The notes beneath the pieces are model-generated. The model was not told the origin of the DNA and did no database searches. It worked only from the letters and a program-made list of their open reading frames with translations. This document shows positions 1 to 6,879 of a DNA stretch of 10,278 bases, in pieces. Position numbers and translations under genes: made by a program. The DNA is from JAVBSN01 sp031547045 (GTDB lineage Bacteria; Bacillota; Clostridia; Lachnospirales; Lachnospiraceae), in assembly GCA_031547045.1 (NCBI GenBank), contig JAVBSN010000092.1, positions 1 through 10,278 of the forward strand, in the 5' to 3' direction. Positions within the stretch are counted from its first letter, which is position 1. Each line of letters begins with the position of its first letter.

Positions 1-798
1 CTTCTCTCCGTTACCTGGATCACGAGTAAACGCAACACCAGTACCTGAAGTATCACCCATGTTACCAAATGCCATCATTTGTACGTTAACTGCTGTACCC
101 CAAGAATAAGGGATCTCATTGTCACGACGGTAGATGTTTGCTCTAGGGTTGTCCCAAGAACGGAATACAGCTTTGATAGAAGCCATTAATTGCTCCTTGG
201 GATCAGTAGGGAACTCTTCACCAATCTTATTTTTGTATTCAGCTTTAAATTGATTAGCTAATTCTTTTAAATCATCAGCAGTAAGGTCTACGTCTTCTGT
301 AATACCTTTCTTCTCTTTCATCTCGTCGATAAGCTCTTCAAAATACTTCTTACCAACTTCCATAACTACGTCAGAGAACATTTGGATAAATCTTCTATAG
401 CAATCCCATGCCCAACGTGGATTTCCTGATTTCTCAGCTAATACTTCTACTACTTCTTCATTTAAACCAAGGTTTAAGATAGTATCCATCATACCTGGCA
501 TAGATGCTCTAGCACCTGAACGAACTGATACTAATAATGGATTCTCTTTATCACCGAATTTCTTTCCAGTAATCTCTTCCATCTTAACGATATTTTCCAT
601 GATTTGAGCTTGGATCTCATCGTTAATCTTCTCGCCATCCTCATAATATTGTGTACAAGCTTCTGTTGTAACTGTAAATCCTTGTGGTACAGGAAGACCA
701 AGCTTTGTCATCTCTGCTAAGTTAGATCCTTTACCTCCAAGAAGGTTCTTCATTGTTGCGTCGCCTTCTTTAAACAAATAAACCCATTTGTTTGCCAT
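1..798 (-). CDS. ppdK: pyruvate, phosphate dikinase, N-terminal part (3' end outside window)
   Basis: PPDK interconverts PEP + AMP + PPi and pyruvate + ATP + Pi in the cytosol. Only the first 266 codons of a protein that is usually about 870-880 residues are present; the frame is open to the window edge. The start is ATG at 796-798 (MANKWVYLF), with a near-perfect AGGAGGT at 808-814. Visible parts belong to the N-terminal ATP-grasp nucleotide-binding domain: GGKGSNLAEM at residues 21-30, the SVRSGARASMPGMMDTILNL region at 91-110, and GNMGDTSGTGVAFTRDP at 245-261. The phosphohistidine and PEP-binding domains lie beyond position 1. The gene follows the ior-paaK operon after a 188-bp gap and has its own likely promoter at 871-898. 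In many clostridia ppdK lies near glyS and recO (family knowledge), so the ior genes may be an insertion in this neighbourhood. Identity is very secure. Confidence 0.97.
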   Translation of the reverse strand, partial: MANKWVYLFKEGDATMKNLLGGKGSNLAEMTKLGLPVPQGFTVTTEACTQYYEDGEKINDEIQAQIMENIVKMEEITGKKFGDKENPLLVSVRSGARASMPGMMDTILNLGLNEEVVEVLAEKSGNPRWAWDCYRRFIQMFSDVVMEVGKKYFEELIDEMKEKKGITEDVDLTADDLKELANQFKAEYKNKIGEEFPTDPKEQLMASIKAVFRSWDNPRANIYRRDNEIPYSWGTAVNVQMMAFGNMGDTSGTGVAFTRDPGNGEK

Positions 799-807
799 TT
801 GTTACTT

Positions 808-814
808 ACCTCCT
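808..814 (-). promoter_or_regulatory. strong ribosome binding site of ppdK
   Basis: AGGAGGT on the minus strand, 9 bases before the ATG at 796-798. It fixes the start of a gene whose other end is missing. Confidence 0.85.
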
Positions 815-832
815 AAGTATTAAATAATCTAA

Positions 833-860
833 GTTGTGGTCAAATACGTTAGTCCACAAC
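833..860 (-). promoter_or_regulatory. inverted repeat in ppdK leader (stem-loop or operator)
   Basis: GTTGTGG and CCACAAC form a perfect 7-base inverted repeat separated by 14 bases. If transcription starts about 7 bases after the -10 box at 871-876, the dyad is at the very 5' end of the ppdK mRNA, far ahead of the ribosome site. It could be a 5' stabilising hairpin or a repressor-binding dyad. No T-run follows, so it is not a terminator. It does not match the consensus sites I know for Rex, CcpA or CodY. Confidence 0.45.
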
Positions 861-870
861 ACTGTTAACC

Positions 871-898
871 ATTATACCATAATTTTGTATATTTTGAA
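871..898 (-). promoter_or_regulatory. probable sigma-A promoter of ppdK
   Basis: On the minus strand a perfect TATAAT (-10, 871-876) is preceded, 16 bases upstream, by a weak -35 TTCAAA (893-898, 4 of 6 to TTGACA). It would give a leader of about 65 bases before the ppdK start. The perfect -10 makes this the best promoter candidate in the 188-bp gap. Confidence 0.55.
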
Positions 899-986
899 GT
901 GTTTTTTTAATAAATTTAATTAAAATCTATGTAAATTTGTATTTTATTATTTTTATGTATTTTTTACACAAAAATTTCCATTTATT

Positions 987-2213
987 TTAGTATCTATTGT
1001 CGAAAACTCTTGTTGATTTTTTCTCACTTCGTGGTAAATCACCTATATCAACTGGTTTAACAAAAGGTGTTATACCGATTTTATTCTTAAATGCAACTAT
1101 AAGTTCACTTTCTACTTCATATTTATTTGCATTTTCAGTAACTTCTATAAATATTGTTATTATATCCTTTCCATATACATGATCAATAATTATTTGGAAC
1201 TCACTTGATGCACCTTCTATATCTTTAAGGAGTTCATCAATTTGACTTGGAAATATATTAACGCCTTTAACTTTAATCATATCGTCTGTACGTCCTATTA
1301 TTGTATCAATTCTAGGATGTTTACAACCACATGGACAGTCACCTACTATTTTTCTAGATAAGTCATGTGTACGATATCTAATAAGTGGAGCACCTTGTTT
1401 CTTAAGTGTAGTAATTACAATTTCTCCTACTTCTCCATCTTCAACTGGCTCTCCCGTTTTAGGATCAACTATTTCAATATATATATAATCATCAAAATAA
1501 TGCATTCCACATTCATAATCACAACTGATTGCTATTCCTGGACCATATACTTCTGTTAATCCATATATATCATATAAACTAACACCTAGTTCCTTTGCTA
1601 TTCTCTTACGCATTTTATCACCCCAGCGTTCAGAGCCAATAACACCTTTTGTAAGATGAATCTTATTTCCAATTCCTCTTTTTTCAATCTCTTCTGCTAA
1701 TAATAGAGCATATGATGAAGTCGCACATAAAATTGTAGATTTCATATCTATCATCATTTTTAATTGTTTATCTGTATTTCCTGGTCCCATAGGAATTGCC
1801 ATTGCACCTAATTTCTCAGCACCTGCTTGAAATCCTATTCCTGCTGTCCATAGACCATATCCTGGTGTTACATGTATTCTATCAAGATTAGTAATACCAG
1901 CAATTTCGTAACATCTCTTAAACATTTCTGCCCAATCATCTACATCTTGTTTTGTATAAGGAATGATTACTGGAATTCCTGTTGTTCCTGACGATGAATG
2001 TATTCTTACTATTTCTTCTTCATCAACTGCCATTAATCCTAATGGATAAGCTTCCCTTAAGTCACCCTTCCATGTAAATGGAAGTTTTCTAAAATCTTCT
2101 AAATAGTTAATCTCTTCTACATTAACATCTTTAAATTTTTCTTTGTAAAAGCAATCTCTACTTGTTAGGTTCTTTAATTGCTCTTTTATTAAAGTAAATT
2201 GCACATCATTCAT
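987..2213 (-). CDS. paaK: phenylacetate-CoA ligase-type AMP-forming arylacetate-CoA ligase
   Basis: A 408-residue adenylate-forming enzyme of the PaaK family (usually about 430), activating an aryl acid to its CoA thioester with ATP cleaved to AMP and PPi. The phosphate-binding loop SSSGTTG is at residues 73-79, followed by the acyl-adenylate motif YGLTE at 217-221, RYRTHD at 279-284, the hinge region GRTDDMIKVKGVNIFPSQ at 307-324, and a C-terminal PRSEKKSTR with the expected catalytic lysine at 398 or 399. Cys231, Cys235 and the CPCGC at 293-297 could form a small metal site, as proposed in some PaaK relatives (inference). The start ATG follows AAGGAG (2222-2227), which overlaps the iorB stop, so the gene is the third of an ior operon. 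This context suggests phenyl-, hydroxyphenyl- or indoleacetate as the acid. Direction in vivo and exact substrate cannot be told from sequence. Confidence 0.92.
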   Translation of the reverse strand: MNDVQFTLIKEQLKNLTSRDCFYKEKFKDVNVEEINYLEDFRKLPFTWKGDLREAYPLGLMAVDEEEIVRIHSSSGTTGIPVIIPYTKQDVDDWAEMFKRCYEIAGITNLDRIHVTPGYGLWTAGIGFQAGAEKLGAMAIPMGPGNTDKQLKMMIDMKSTILCATSSYALLLAEEIEKRGIGNKIHLTKGVIGSERWGDKMRKRIAKELGVSLYDIYGLTEVYGPGIAISCDYECGMHYFDDYIYIEIVDPKTGEPVEDGEVGEIVITTLKKQGAPLIRYRTHDLSRKIVGDCPCGCKHPRIDTIIGRTDDMIKVKGVNIFPSQIDELLKDIEGASSEFQIIIDHVYGKDIITIFIEVTENANKYEVESELIVAFKNKIGITPFVKPVDIGDLPRSEKKSTRVFDNRY

Positions 2214-2225
2214 TATTATGTCTCC

Positions 2226-2807
2226 TTATACTAATTCTTTTCCTAATTCAAGTGCCTTAATATTTATATCATGTACTTTCTCTGGTAATCGTTTTAACAA
2301 AGTATTTTTGACTTCATCTATAGTAATATCTAATTTGCCCGTCGCTACCCCTGCTCCTAATAATGCAACATTAAGTACCCTGGGACTATTGCATTCTTTA
2401 CAAATAGCCTCTCCATCAACAACTATTACTTTATTAACATTTGCTCTAATATAATCTAGCATTTCCGTGCCTTCATATGATGAATTATTAAGCGTTGCTG
2501 TAACAGGTTTAACAGCCTTAGAACTAACTATTACAACACCATCTTCTTTTAAATATGCTAGGTTACGAACTACTTCTGCTGGTTCAAATCCAATAATAAT
2601 ATCTGCACTATTTACTGGTATAAGTGGTGAATGAATATTCACACCTATTCTCACATGTGATACAACCGAACCACCACGTTGAGCCATTCCAATAGTTTCT
2701 GTAGTCTTAACTTCTGAACCTTTATTAATTGCTGCGTCAGCTAATACCTTAGCTGCAAGAACTGTTCCTTGTCCTCCGACTCCACATAACAAACAATTTT
2801 TAATCAT
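2226..2807 (-). CDS. iorB: indolepyruvate:ferredoxin oxidoreductase, beta subunit
   Basis: The 193-residue gamma-domain subunit of the 2-keto acid:ferredoxin oxidoreductase superfamily, at its usual length of about 190-200. It pairs with IorA to convert aryl pyruvates + CoA + oxidised ferredoxin to aryl-acetyl-CoA + CO2 + reduced ferredoxin. Family hallmarks are GVGGQGTVLAAK at residues 9-20, the TTETIGMAQRGGSVVSHVR stretch at about 35-53, and the DIIIGFEPAE segment near residue 69. The start is ATG at 2805-2807, one base after the iorA stop. Its ribosome site AAGGAGGT (2816-2823) is read as the last sense codons (Lys-Glu-Val) of iorA, so the two subunits are probably translationally coupled, which suits a 1:1 complex. 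The 12-base gap to paaK keeps all three in one transcript. Confidence 0.96.
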   Translation of the reverse strand: MIKNCLLCGVGGQGTVLAAKVLADAAINKGSEVKTTETIGMAQRGGSVVSHVRIGVNIHSPLIPVNSADIIIGFEPAEVVRNLAYLKEDGVVIVSSKAVKPVTATLNNSSYEGTEMLDYIRANVNKVIVVDGEAICKECNSPRVLNVALLGAGVATGKLDITIDEVKNTLLKRLPEKVHDINIKALELGKELV

Positions 2808-2808
2808 A

Positions 2809-4602
2809 TTATTCTACCTCCTTTATTGCATCCACAGGGCATACATTCGCACACACTGAACAGCCAAAACATAATGAAGGTTCTATATATGGTTTTCCCT
2901 CTTTTAATACTATTGCAGGACAACCTAATTCTTTTATACATTTTTTACAATTAATACATTTATCATTATCAATTATATATCCCGTTGATGGTTTAGATAC
3001 TGCTATACATGGTGATTTAAATATTATTGCTTTAACACCTTCTAACTCAGCAACTTCTTTTACAATATCCACTGCTTTATCAAGTTCTAATGGATTAGCA
3101 GTAACTACTTTAGTTACTCCAATAGCTTCTAATATCTTAACTATACTTATCTTATCAACAACATTACCCATCATTGTTACACCAGTTCCAGGATGTGGTT
3201 GATGACCTGTCATTGCTGTAGTTGAGTTATCTAATACAATAAGTGTCATATTTGCTTCATTGTATACTGCATTTACTACACCAGTTATTCCTGATGCAAA
3301 GAATGTTGAGTCTCCGATAAATGCAAAATTATATGCTTCTTTATCAATTCTACCTAAACCTTGTGCCATAGTAACATCTGCACCCATACATAAACATACA
3401 TCTACCATATCAAGTGGCATTGCATTTCCTAATGTATAACAACCTATATCACCTGCAAAGTATGCTTTCTTACCAACCATAGCTTTCTTAACTGCATAAA
3501 AAGATGCTCTATGAGGACAGCCTGCACATAATACTGGAGGTCTTATAGGTAACTCTGGTGTTGTTGGAAGATTCTTATCCCCTTCACTTAGATTCTCACC
3601 TAAAAATACTTCAATAGCTTTATTAATAGCCCGTACTGTATTTTCACCTGCATTAGCAATATCGCCAGTTAATTTACCTTTAACTATAACCTTTTTATTA
3701 TATTTACCTGCTATATATGTTAATTCTCTTTCAATAACCGGATCTAATTCTTCTATTACTAATACTTCATCTAATCCCTCTAAAAAAGAAACTGCTAATT
3801 TCTCTGGGAATGGATTAGGTGTAGCAATTTTAAGAACTTTTATGTCTTCTCTATCTCCAATTACTTCTCTAACATATTCATAACTTACACCGTGTGCTGC
3901 AATACCCTTAGTTCCACTGCCAGTAAGTGTATTGAATCTATACGAACTAAATTCATCTGCAAGTTTAACTAATTTCTCTTCAATTTTTATGTGATTGTTA
4001 TATGTTAATCTAGGAAATATCACCCATCTAGATGAGTCCTTAATAAATCCTTCTGGTTTATTAACATATCTATCTTCTGAAACATCTATTGTTTGATATC
4101 CATGACACACTCTTGTTGTTGGTCTAAATATTACTGGCTCATTATACTTTTCCGAATATTCAAACGCATCTTGAATCATTTCATAAGCTTCACTTGGAGA
4201 ACTTGGATCAAACACCATTAATTTTGCAAACTTCGCAAAATGTCTTGTATCCTGTTCTGTTTGTGATGATATTGGACCTGGATCATCAGCTACCACAATA
4301 ACCATACCACCTTTAACACCTACATAATTAAGGCTCATTAAAGGATCAGAAGCTACATTTAATCCTACTTGTTTCATTGTAACCAATACTCTAGCTCCTG
4401 AGTATGCTGCGCCTGCTGCTACTTCTAAAGCTGCTTTTTCATTTACAGACCATTCTACATATATATCACCTGAATTATTTTTTGCTATTGTCTCAAGAAC
4501 TTCTGTTGAAGGTGTTCCTGGATAACCAGCTACAAGATTAACTCCTGCCTTAACTGCTCCTAGTGCAATTGCTTCATTGCCCATCACTAATTTCTTTGCC
4601 AT
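2809..4602 (-). CDS. iorA: indolepyruvate:ferredoxin oxidoreductase, alpha subunit (TPP and two 4Fe-4S)
   Basis: The 597-residue catalytic subunit, of typical length. The N-terminal pyrimidine-binding domain starts with GNEAIALGAVKAG (8-20) and GYPGTPSTEVLE (26-37). CAGCPHR (359-365) and the thiamine diphosphate motif starting GDSTFFASG (430-438) mark the pyrophosphate-binding domain. The C-terminal ferredoxin domain has Cys549, 552, 555 and 561 and then Cys578, 581, 584 and 588; the longer spacing before Cys561 is usual in IorA. It decarboxylates aryl pyruvates from aromatic amino acid transamination and passes electrons to ferredoxin, in the cytosol. It is the first gene of the iorA-iorB-paaK operon, with its own strong promoter (4638-4666) and a short leader. 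The start is ATG at 4600-4602 with AAGGA at 4613-4617. All cofactor residues are present, so it looks functional. Confidence 0.97.
   Translation of the reverse strand: MAKKLVMGNEAIALGAVKAGVNLVAGYPGTPSTEVLETIAKNNSGDIYVEWSVNEKAALEVAAGAAYSGARVLVTMKQVGLNVASDPLMSLNYVGVKGGMVIVVADDPGPISSQTEQDTRHFAKFAKLMVFDPSSPSEAYEMIQDAFEYSEKYNEPVIFRPTTRVCHGYQTIDVSEDRYVNKPEGFIKDSSRWVIFPRLTYNNHIKIEEKLVKLADEFSSYRFNTLTGSGTKGIAAHGVSYEYVREVIGDREDIKVLKIATPNPFPEKLAVSFLEGLDEVLVIEELDPVIERELTYIAGKYNKKVIVKGKLTGDIANAGENTVRAINKAIEVFLGENLSEGDKNLPTTPELPIRPPVLCAGCPHRASFYAVKKAMVGKKAYFAGDIGCYTLGNAMPLDMVDVCLCMGADVTMAQGLGRIDKEAYNFAFIGDSTFFASGITGVVNAVYNEANMTLIVLDNSTTAMTGHQPHPGTGVTMMGNVVDKISIVKILEAIGVTKVVTANPLELDKAVDIVKEVAELEGVKAIIFKSPCIAVSKPSTGYIIDNDKCINCKKCIKELGCPAIVLKEGKPYIEPSLCFGCSVCANVCPVDAIKEVE
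2816..2823 (-). promoter_or_regulatory. iorB ribosome binding site inside the end of iorA
   Basis: AAGGAGGT is both the ribosome site of iorB and the codons for the last Lys-Glu-Val of IorA before its final Glu and TAA. It shows the two reading frames are tightly coupled. Confidence 0.85.
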
Positions 4603-4637
4603 TTTTTCATCATCCTTAAGTATATTTTTACGCTTTC

Positions 4638-4666
4638 ATTTTACTATCATCAAGTGTCACAGTCAA
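4638..4666 (-). promoter_or_regulatory. sigma-A-type promoter of the iorA-iorB-paaK operon
   Basis: On the minus strand TTGACT (-35, 4661-4666) and TAAAAT (-10, 4638-4643) are separated by exactly 17 bases, 5 of 6 matches each to consensus. It would give a leader of about 30 bases containing the AAGGA site. The -35 starts 6 bases after the T-run of the preceding terminator, so this operon is transcribed independently of the upstream genes. Confidence 0.78.
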
Positions 4667-4672
4667 CTACTC

Positions 4673-4701
4673 AAAAATAAAAGACTAGCAATTTGCTAAC
4701 C
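4673..4701 (-). terminator. rho-independent terminator after the zinc-ribbon gene
   Basis: On the minus strand GGTTAGCA pairs with TGCTAGTC (8 pairs, two of them G-U) around a 3-base loop, followed directly by TTTTATTTTT (4673-4682). It lies 42 bases after the stop of the zinc-ribbon gene and just before the ior promoter. The stem is modest in GC, but position and T-run are right. Confidence 0.7.
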
Positions 4702-4743
4702 TTCTATTCTATGTATTATTTAACACTATATTATTTTATTTAA

Positions 4744-5238
4744 CTATGATTCTAATCCATGTAAGTACAAATATATAAAATAACAAACTACCAATCCGCA
4801 AAAAATTGTCATTAATACTCCAACAACTATACAACTTGACATAAGACTTTCTTTGAAATCCTTTTTACCAAATAATTTCATACCTATGCTTGCTAATAGT
4901 GGTGGTATTATCATAACCCCTGCTAATATTTTCATCTCCATAGTACCAACTATAGCTCCAAGTGTTAACATCAATGCCATTACTATTGATGATGGTAATA
5001 TAAATCTTCTTGAAGACCTATCTTTACGTAAAACACACCTACATGATGCTATCATAAATATAACTCCTGGCCATACAATACATGCAAATATTTCAAAACC
5101 AGTTATTGAAGGAACATAATTCGAGGCATACTTAGATGGATAATCTGTACCATATTCATCCTCTACGTTTCTTCCACATTTAAAACATTCTGCTACATCA
5201 TTTCCTAATAGTTCTCCACAACTTGGACATTTTTTCAT
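4744..5238 (-). CDS. zinc-ribbon membrane protein of unknown function
   Basis: I do not recognise this 164-residue protein. It opens with a short zinc ribbon, CPSC at residues 4-7 and CFKC at 18-21, with a 10-residue knuckle between them. A polar linker to about residue 42 is followed by four hydrophobic stretches, at roughly 43-64, 78-98, 102-121 and 131-157, with basic residues in the loops (RKDRSSRR at 71-78, KKDFK near 125). This is the general plan of small clostridial membrane proteins with an N-terminal cytoplasmic zinc ribbon, whose roles are mostly unknown. The start is ATG at 5236-5238 with AGGGAGA at 5248-5254. It ends 42 bases before a terminator and may be monocistronic or follow the small ORF at 5235-5354. 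Nothing in the sequence links it to the ior operon or to glyS. Confidence 0.8.
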   Translation of the reverse strand: MKKCPSCGELLGNDVAECFKCGRNVEDEYGTDYPSKYASNYVPSITGFEIFACIVWPGVIFMIASCRCVLRKDRSSRRFILPSSIVMALMLTLGAIVGTMEMKILAGVMIIPPLLASIGMKLFGKKDFKESLMSSCIVVGVLMTIFCGLVVCYFIYLYLHGLES

Positions 5239-5354
5239 AATTTAGCTTCTCCCTTTTTAATGTATATATAATTAATACTCATAAACTCATTAATAGGTTT
5301 CAAATATTCCTTCTTAGCGATTTTAGATAATCCATCTACAACACTTATTTTCAC
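5235..5354 (-). CDS. possible 39-residue small ORF coupled to the zinc-ribbon gene
   Basis: Minus-strand reading from GTG at 5352-5354 gives 39 codons beginning MKISVVDGLSKIAKK and ending KKGEAKL, then TGA. The TGA overlaps the ATG of the zinc-ribbon gene as ATGA, the arrangement typical of coupled genes, and the downstream ribosome site lies inside this ORF. The composition is protein-like, lysine-rich and with no long homopolymers. Against it: no ribosome site precedes the GTG, a TAA lies directly upstream in frame, and no family is recognised. It could be a genuine small protein, the 3' remnant of a decayed gene, or chance in AT-rich DNA. Confidence 0.3.
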   Translation of the reverse strand: MKISVVDGLSKIAKKEYLKPINEFMSINYIYIKKGEAKL

Positions 5355-5365
5355 TTAATGTTGCA
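5337..5365 (-). other. imperfect stem-loop upstream of the zinc-ribbon gene
   Basis: On the minus strand TGCAACATTA (5356-5365) can pair with TAAGTGTTGTA (5337-5347) with one bulged G and one G-U pair, around an 8-base loop that holds the GTG at 5352-5354. No T-run follows, so it is not a terminator. It may shape the leader of the zinc-ribbon transcript, or be chance. Confidence 0.25.
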
Positions 5366-5387
5366 CTATATATAACAAAAAGCAGCT

Positions 5388-5393
5388 ATTATA
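5388..5393 (-). promoter_or_regulatory. candidate -10 box in the glyS to zinc-ribbon gap
   Basis: A perfect TATAAT on the minus strand, within the 203-bp gap after glyS. No convincing -35 is found at 16-18 bases, so support is the -10 alone. Transcription from here would begin near 5381, about 27 bases before the GTG of the small ORF and about 143 before the zinc-ribbon ATG. The rest of the gap between glyS and this box is A/T-only sequence with no clear terminator. Confidence 0.35.
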
Positions 5394-5441
5394 CAATAAA
5401 TAATATATCATATAATAACTGTTTTTAGCATATTCTAATAT

Positions 5442-6830
5442 CTAAAATTCAAATTTTTTCTCAAAATATTCTTTCAAATCAGCAATCTTAATACGTTCTT
5501 GTTCCATAGTATCTCTATCACGAACAGTAACTGATTGATCTTCTTCTGATTCAAAGTCATAAGTAATACAGAATGGTGTACCTATCTCATCTTGTCTTCT
5601 ATATCTCTTACCTATATTACCTCTATCATCAAATTCACAATTATATATTTTACATAAATCTGCAAATATCTTCTCTGCACCTTCATTAAGTTTCTTAGAT
5701 AATGGTAATACACCAATCTTTACTGGAGCAAGTGCTGGATGGAAATGTAATACAGTACGAATATCTCCGCCCTCTAATTCTTCTTCATCATACGCACCAC
5801 ATAAGAATGCTAATGTTACTCTATCAGCACCTAAAGATGGCTCTACAACATAAGGAACATATTTTAGTTTTTTCTCATCATCAAAATATTCCATTGATTC
5901 CTTTGACTCATTTTGATGTTGAGTTAAATCATAGTCTGTTCTATCTGCAATACCCCATAACTCACCCCAACCAAATGGGAATAAAAATTCAATATCAGTA
6001 GTTGCTTTACTATAGAAAGATAGTTCCTCTGCATCATGATCACGAACTCTCATCTCTTCTTCTTTCATTCCAAGAGTCTTTAACCAATCTATACAAAATT
6101 GTTTCCAATATGCAAACCACTCTAAATCAGTATCTGGTTCACAGAAAAATTCCAATTCCATTTGCTCAAATTCACGAGTTCTAAATGTAAAATTACCTGG
6201 TGTAATTTCATTTCTAAATGATTTACCAATCTGTCCAATTCCAAATGGAATCTTCTTTCTTGAAGTTCTCTGAACATTCTTAAAGTTAACAAAAATACCT
6301 TGTGCTGTCTCTGGTCTTAAATATACTGTGTTCTTAGCATCCTCTGTTACACCTTGGAATGTCTTGAACATAAGATTAAATTGACGTATATCTGTAAAGT
6401 TATGACTTCCACAAGTAGGGCAAGCTATATTTTTCTCTTCAATATACTTAGCCATATCTTCGTTTGACCAAGCATCAACAGACCCTTCTATAGTAATTCC
6501 GTTTTCCATCATATAGTCTTCTATAATCTTATCAGCTCTAAATCTTTCATGACAATCTTTACAATCCATTAATGGATCAGAAAAACTTCCTAAATGTCCT
6601 GATGCAACCCATGTTTGTGGATTCATTAAAATAGCACAATCAACTCCCACATTATATGGATTCTCTTGAATAAATTTCTTCCACCAAGCTTTTTTAACAT
6701 TATTTTTAAGTTCAACTCCTAGATTACCGTAATCCCAAGTATTTGCAAGACCTCCATAGATCTCAGAACCAGGGTATACAAAACCTCTTGCTTTGGCTAA
6801 AGCAGTAATCTTTTCCATTGTCTTTTCCAT
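5442..6830 (-). CDS. glyS: glycyl-tRNA synthetase, single-chain (dimeric) type
   Basis: It charges tRNA-Gly using ATP (cytosol) and is a class II synthetase of the homodimeric type, not the alpha/beta GlyQ-GlyS form. The frame is open from a GTG at 6845, but the ATG at 6828-6830 is chosen because GAGG (6840-6843) sits 9 bases before it and the protein then begins MEKTMEKI as relatives do; this gives 462 residues, the usual length. In that numbering: GSEIYGGLANTWDYG at 21-35, cysteine pairs at 90/93 and 137/140 that should hold zinc, RPET at 172-175, motif 2 starting FRNE at 205, and motif 3 EPSLGADR at 330-337. The anticodon-binding domain begins near PALAPVKIGVLPLS (355-368). There is no room for a T-box leader in the 49-base gap to the lipoprotein gene, so it is probably transcribed from the promoter at 7469-7497. 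Confidence 0.97.
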   Translation of the reverse strand: MEKTMEKITALAKARGFVYPGSEIYGGLANTWDYGNLGVELKNNVKKAWWKKFIQENPYNVGVDCAILMNPQTWVASGHLGSFSDPLMDCKDCHERFRADKIIEDYMMENGITIEGSVDAWSNEDMAKYIEEKNIACPTCGSHNFTDIRQFNLMFKTFQGVTEDAKNTVYLRPETAQGIFVNFKNVQRTSRKKIPFGIGQIGKSFRNEITPGNFTFRTREFEQMELEFFCEPDTDLEWFAYWKQFCIDWLKTLGMKEEEMRVRDHDAEELSFYSKATTDIEFLFPFGWGELWGIADRTDYDLTQHQNESKESMEYFDDEKKLKYVPYVVEPSLGADRVTLAFLCGAYDEEELEGGDIRTVLHFHPALAPVKIGVLPLSKKLNEGAEKIFADLCKIYNCEFDDRGNIGKRYRRQDEIGTPFCITYDFESEEDQSVTVRDRDTMEQERIKIADLKEYFEKKFEF

Positions 6831-6839
6831 TATATATAT

Positions 6840-6843
6840 CCTC
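6840..6843 (-). promoter_or_regulatory. ribosome binding site that decides the glyS start
   Basis: GAGG on the minus strand, 9 bases before ATG 6828-6830. It overlaps the alternative GTG at 6843-6845, which therefore cannot use it. Confidence 0.65.
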
Positions 6844-6860
6844 ACTCTTCTATCATTATT

Positions 6861-6878
6861 AAAACAGCATTATGCTAT
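6861..6878 (-). terminator. weak hairpin between lipoprotein gene and glyS
   Basis: On the minus strand ATAGCA pairs with TGCTGT (6 pairs, one G-U) around TAA, followed by only TTT and then AATAATG. The T-run is too short for an efficient terminator; it may be a partial terminator or a processing hairpin, with read-through into glyS. Confidence 0.3.
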
Positions 6879-6879
6879 A

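Noticed and set aside
949..975. A/T stem-loop after paaK as a terminator (10 pairs with one G-U, 7-base loop)
   Set aside because: Almost only A-T pairs, and on the minus strand it is followed by A-rich sequence, not a T-run. No other clear terminator was found for the ior operon in 799-986.
997..1559. Plus-strand open frames across the paaK gene
   Set aside because: They are antisense shadows of paaK, without ribosome sites or recognisable protein features.
4853..5119. Plus-strand 88-codon frame opposite the zinc-ribbon gene
   Set aside because: Its hydrophobic look comes from the complementary membrane-coding sequence; no start signal.
5400..5441. Palindromic A/T sequence after glyS as terminator
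   Set aside because: Short A-T stems with loops too small or followed by A-runs on the minus strand; nothing reliable.
6831..6879. T-box riboswitch before glyS
   Set aside because: Only 49 bases separate it from the upstream stop, far too short, and no T-box core sequence is seen.
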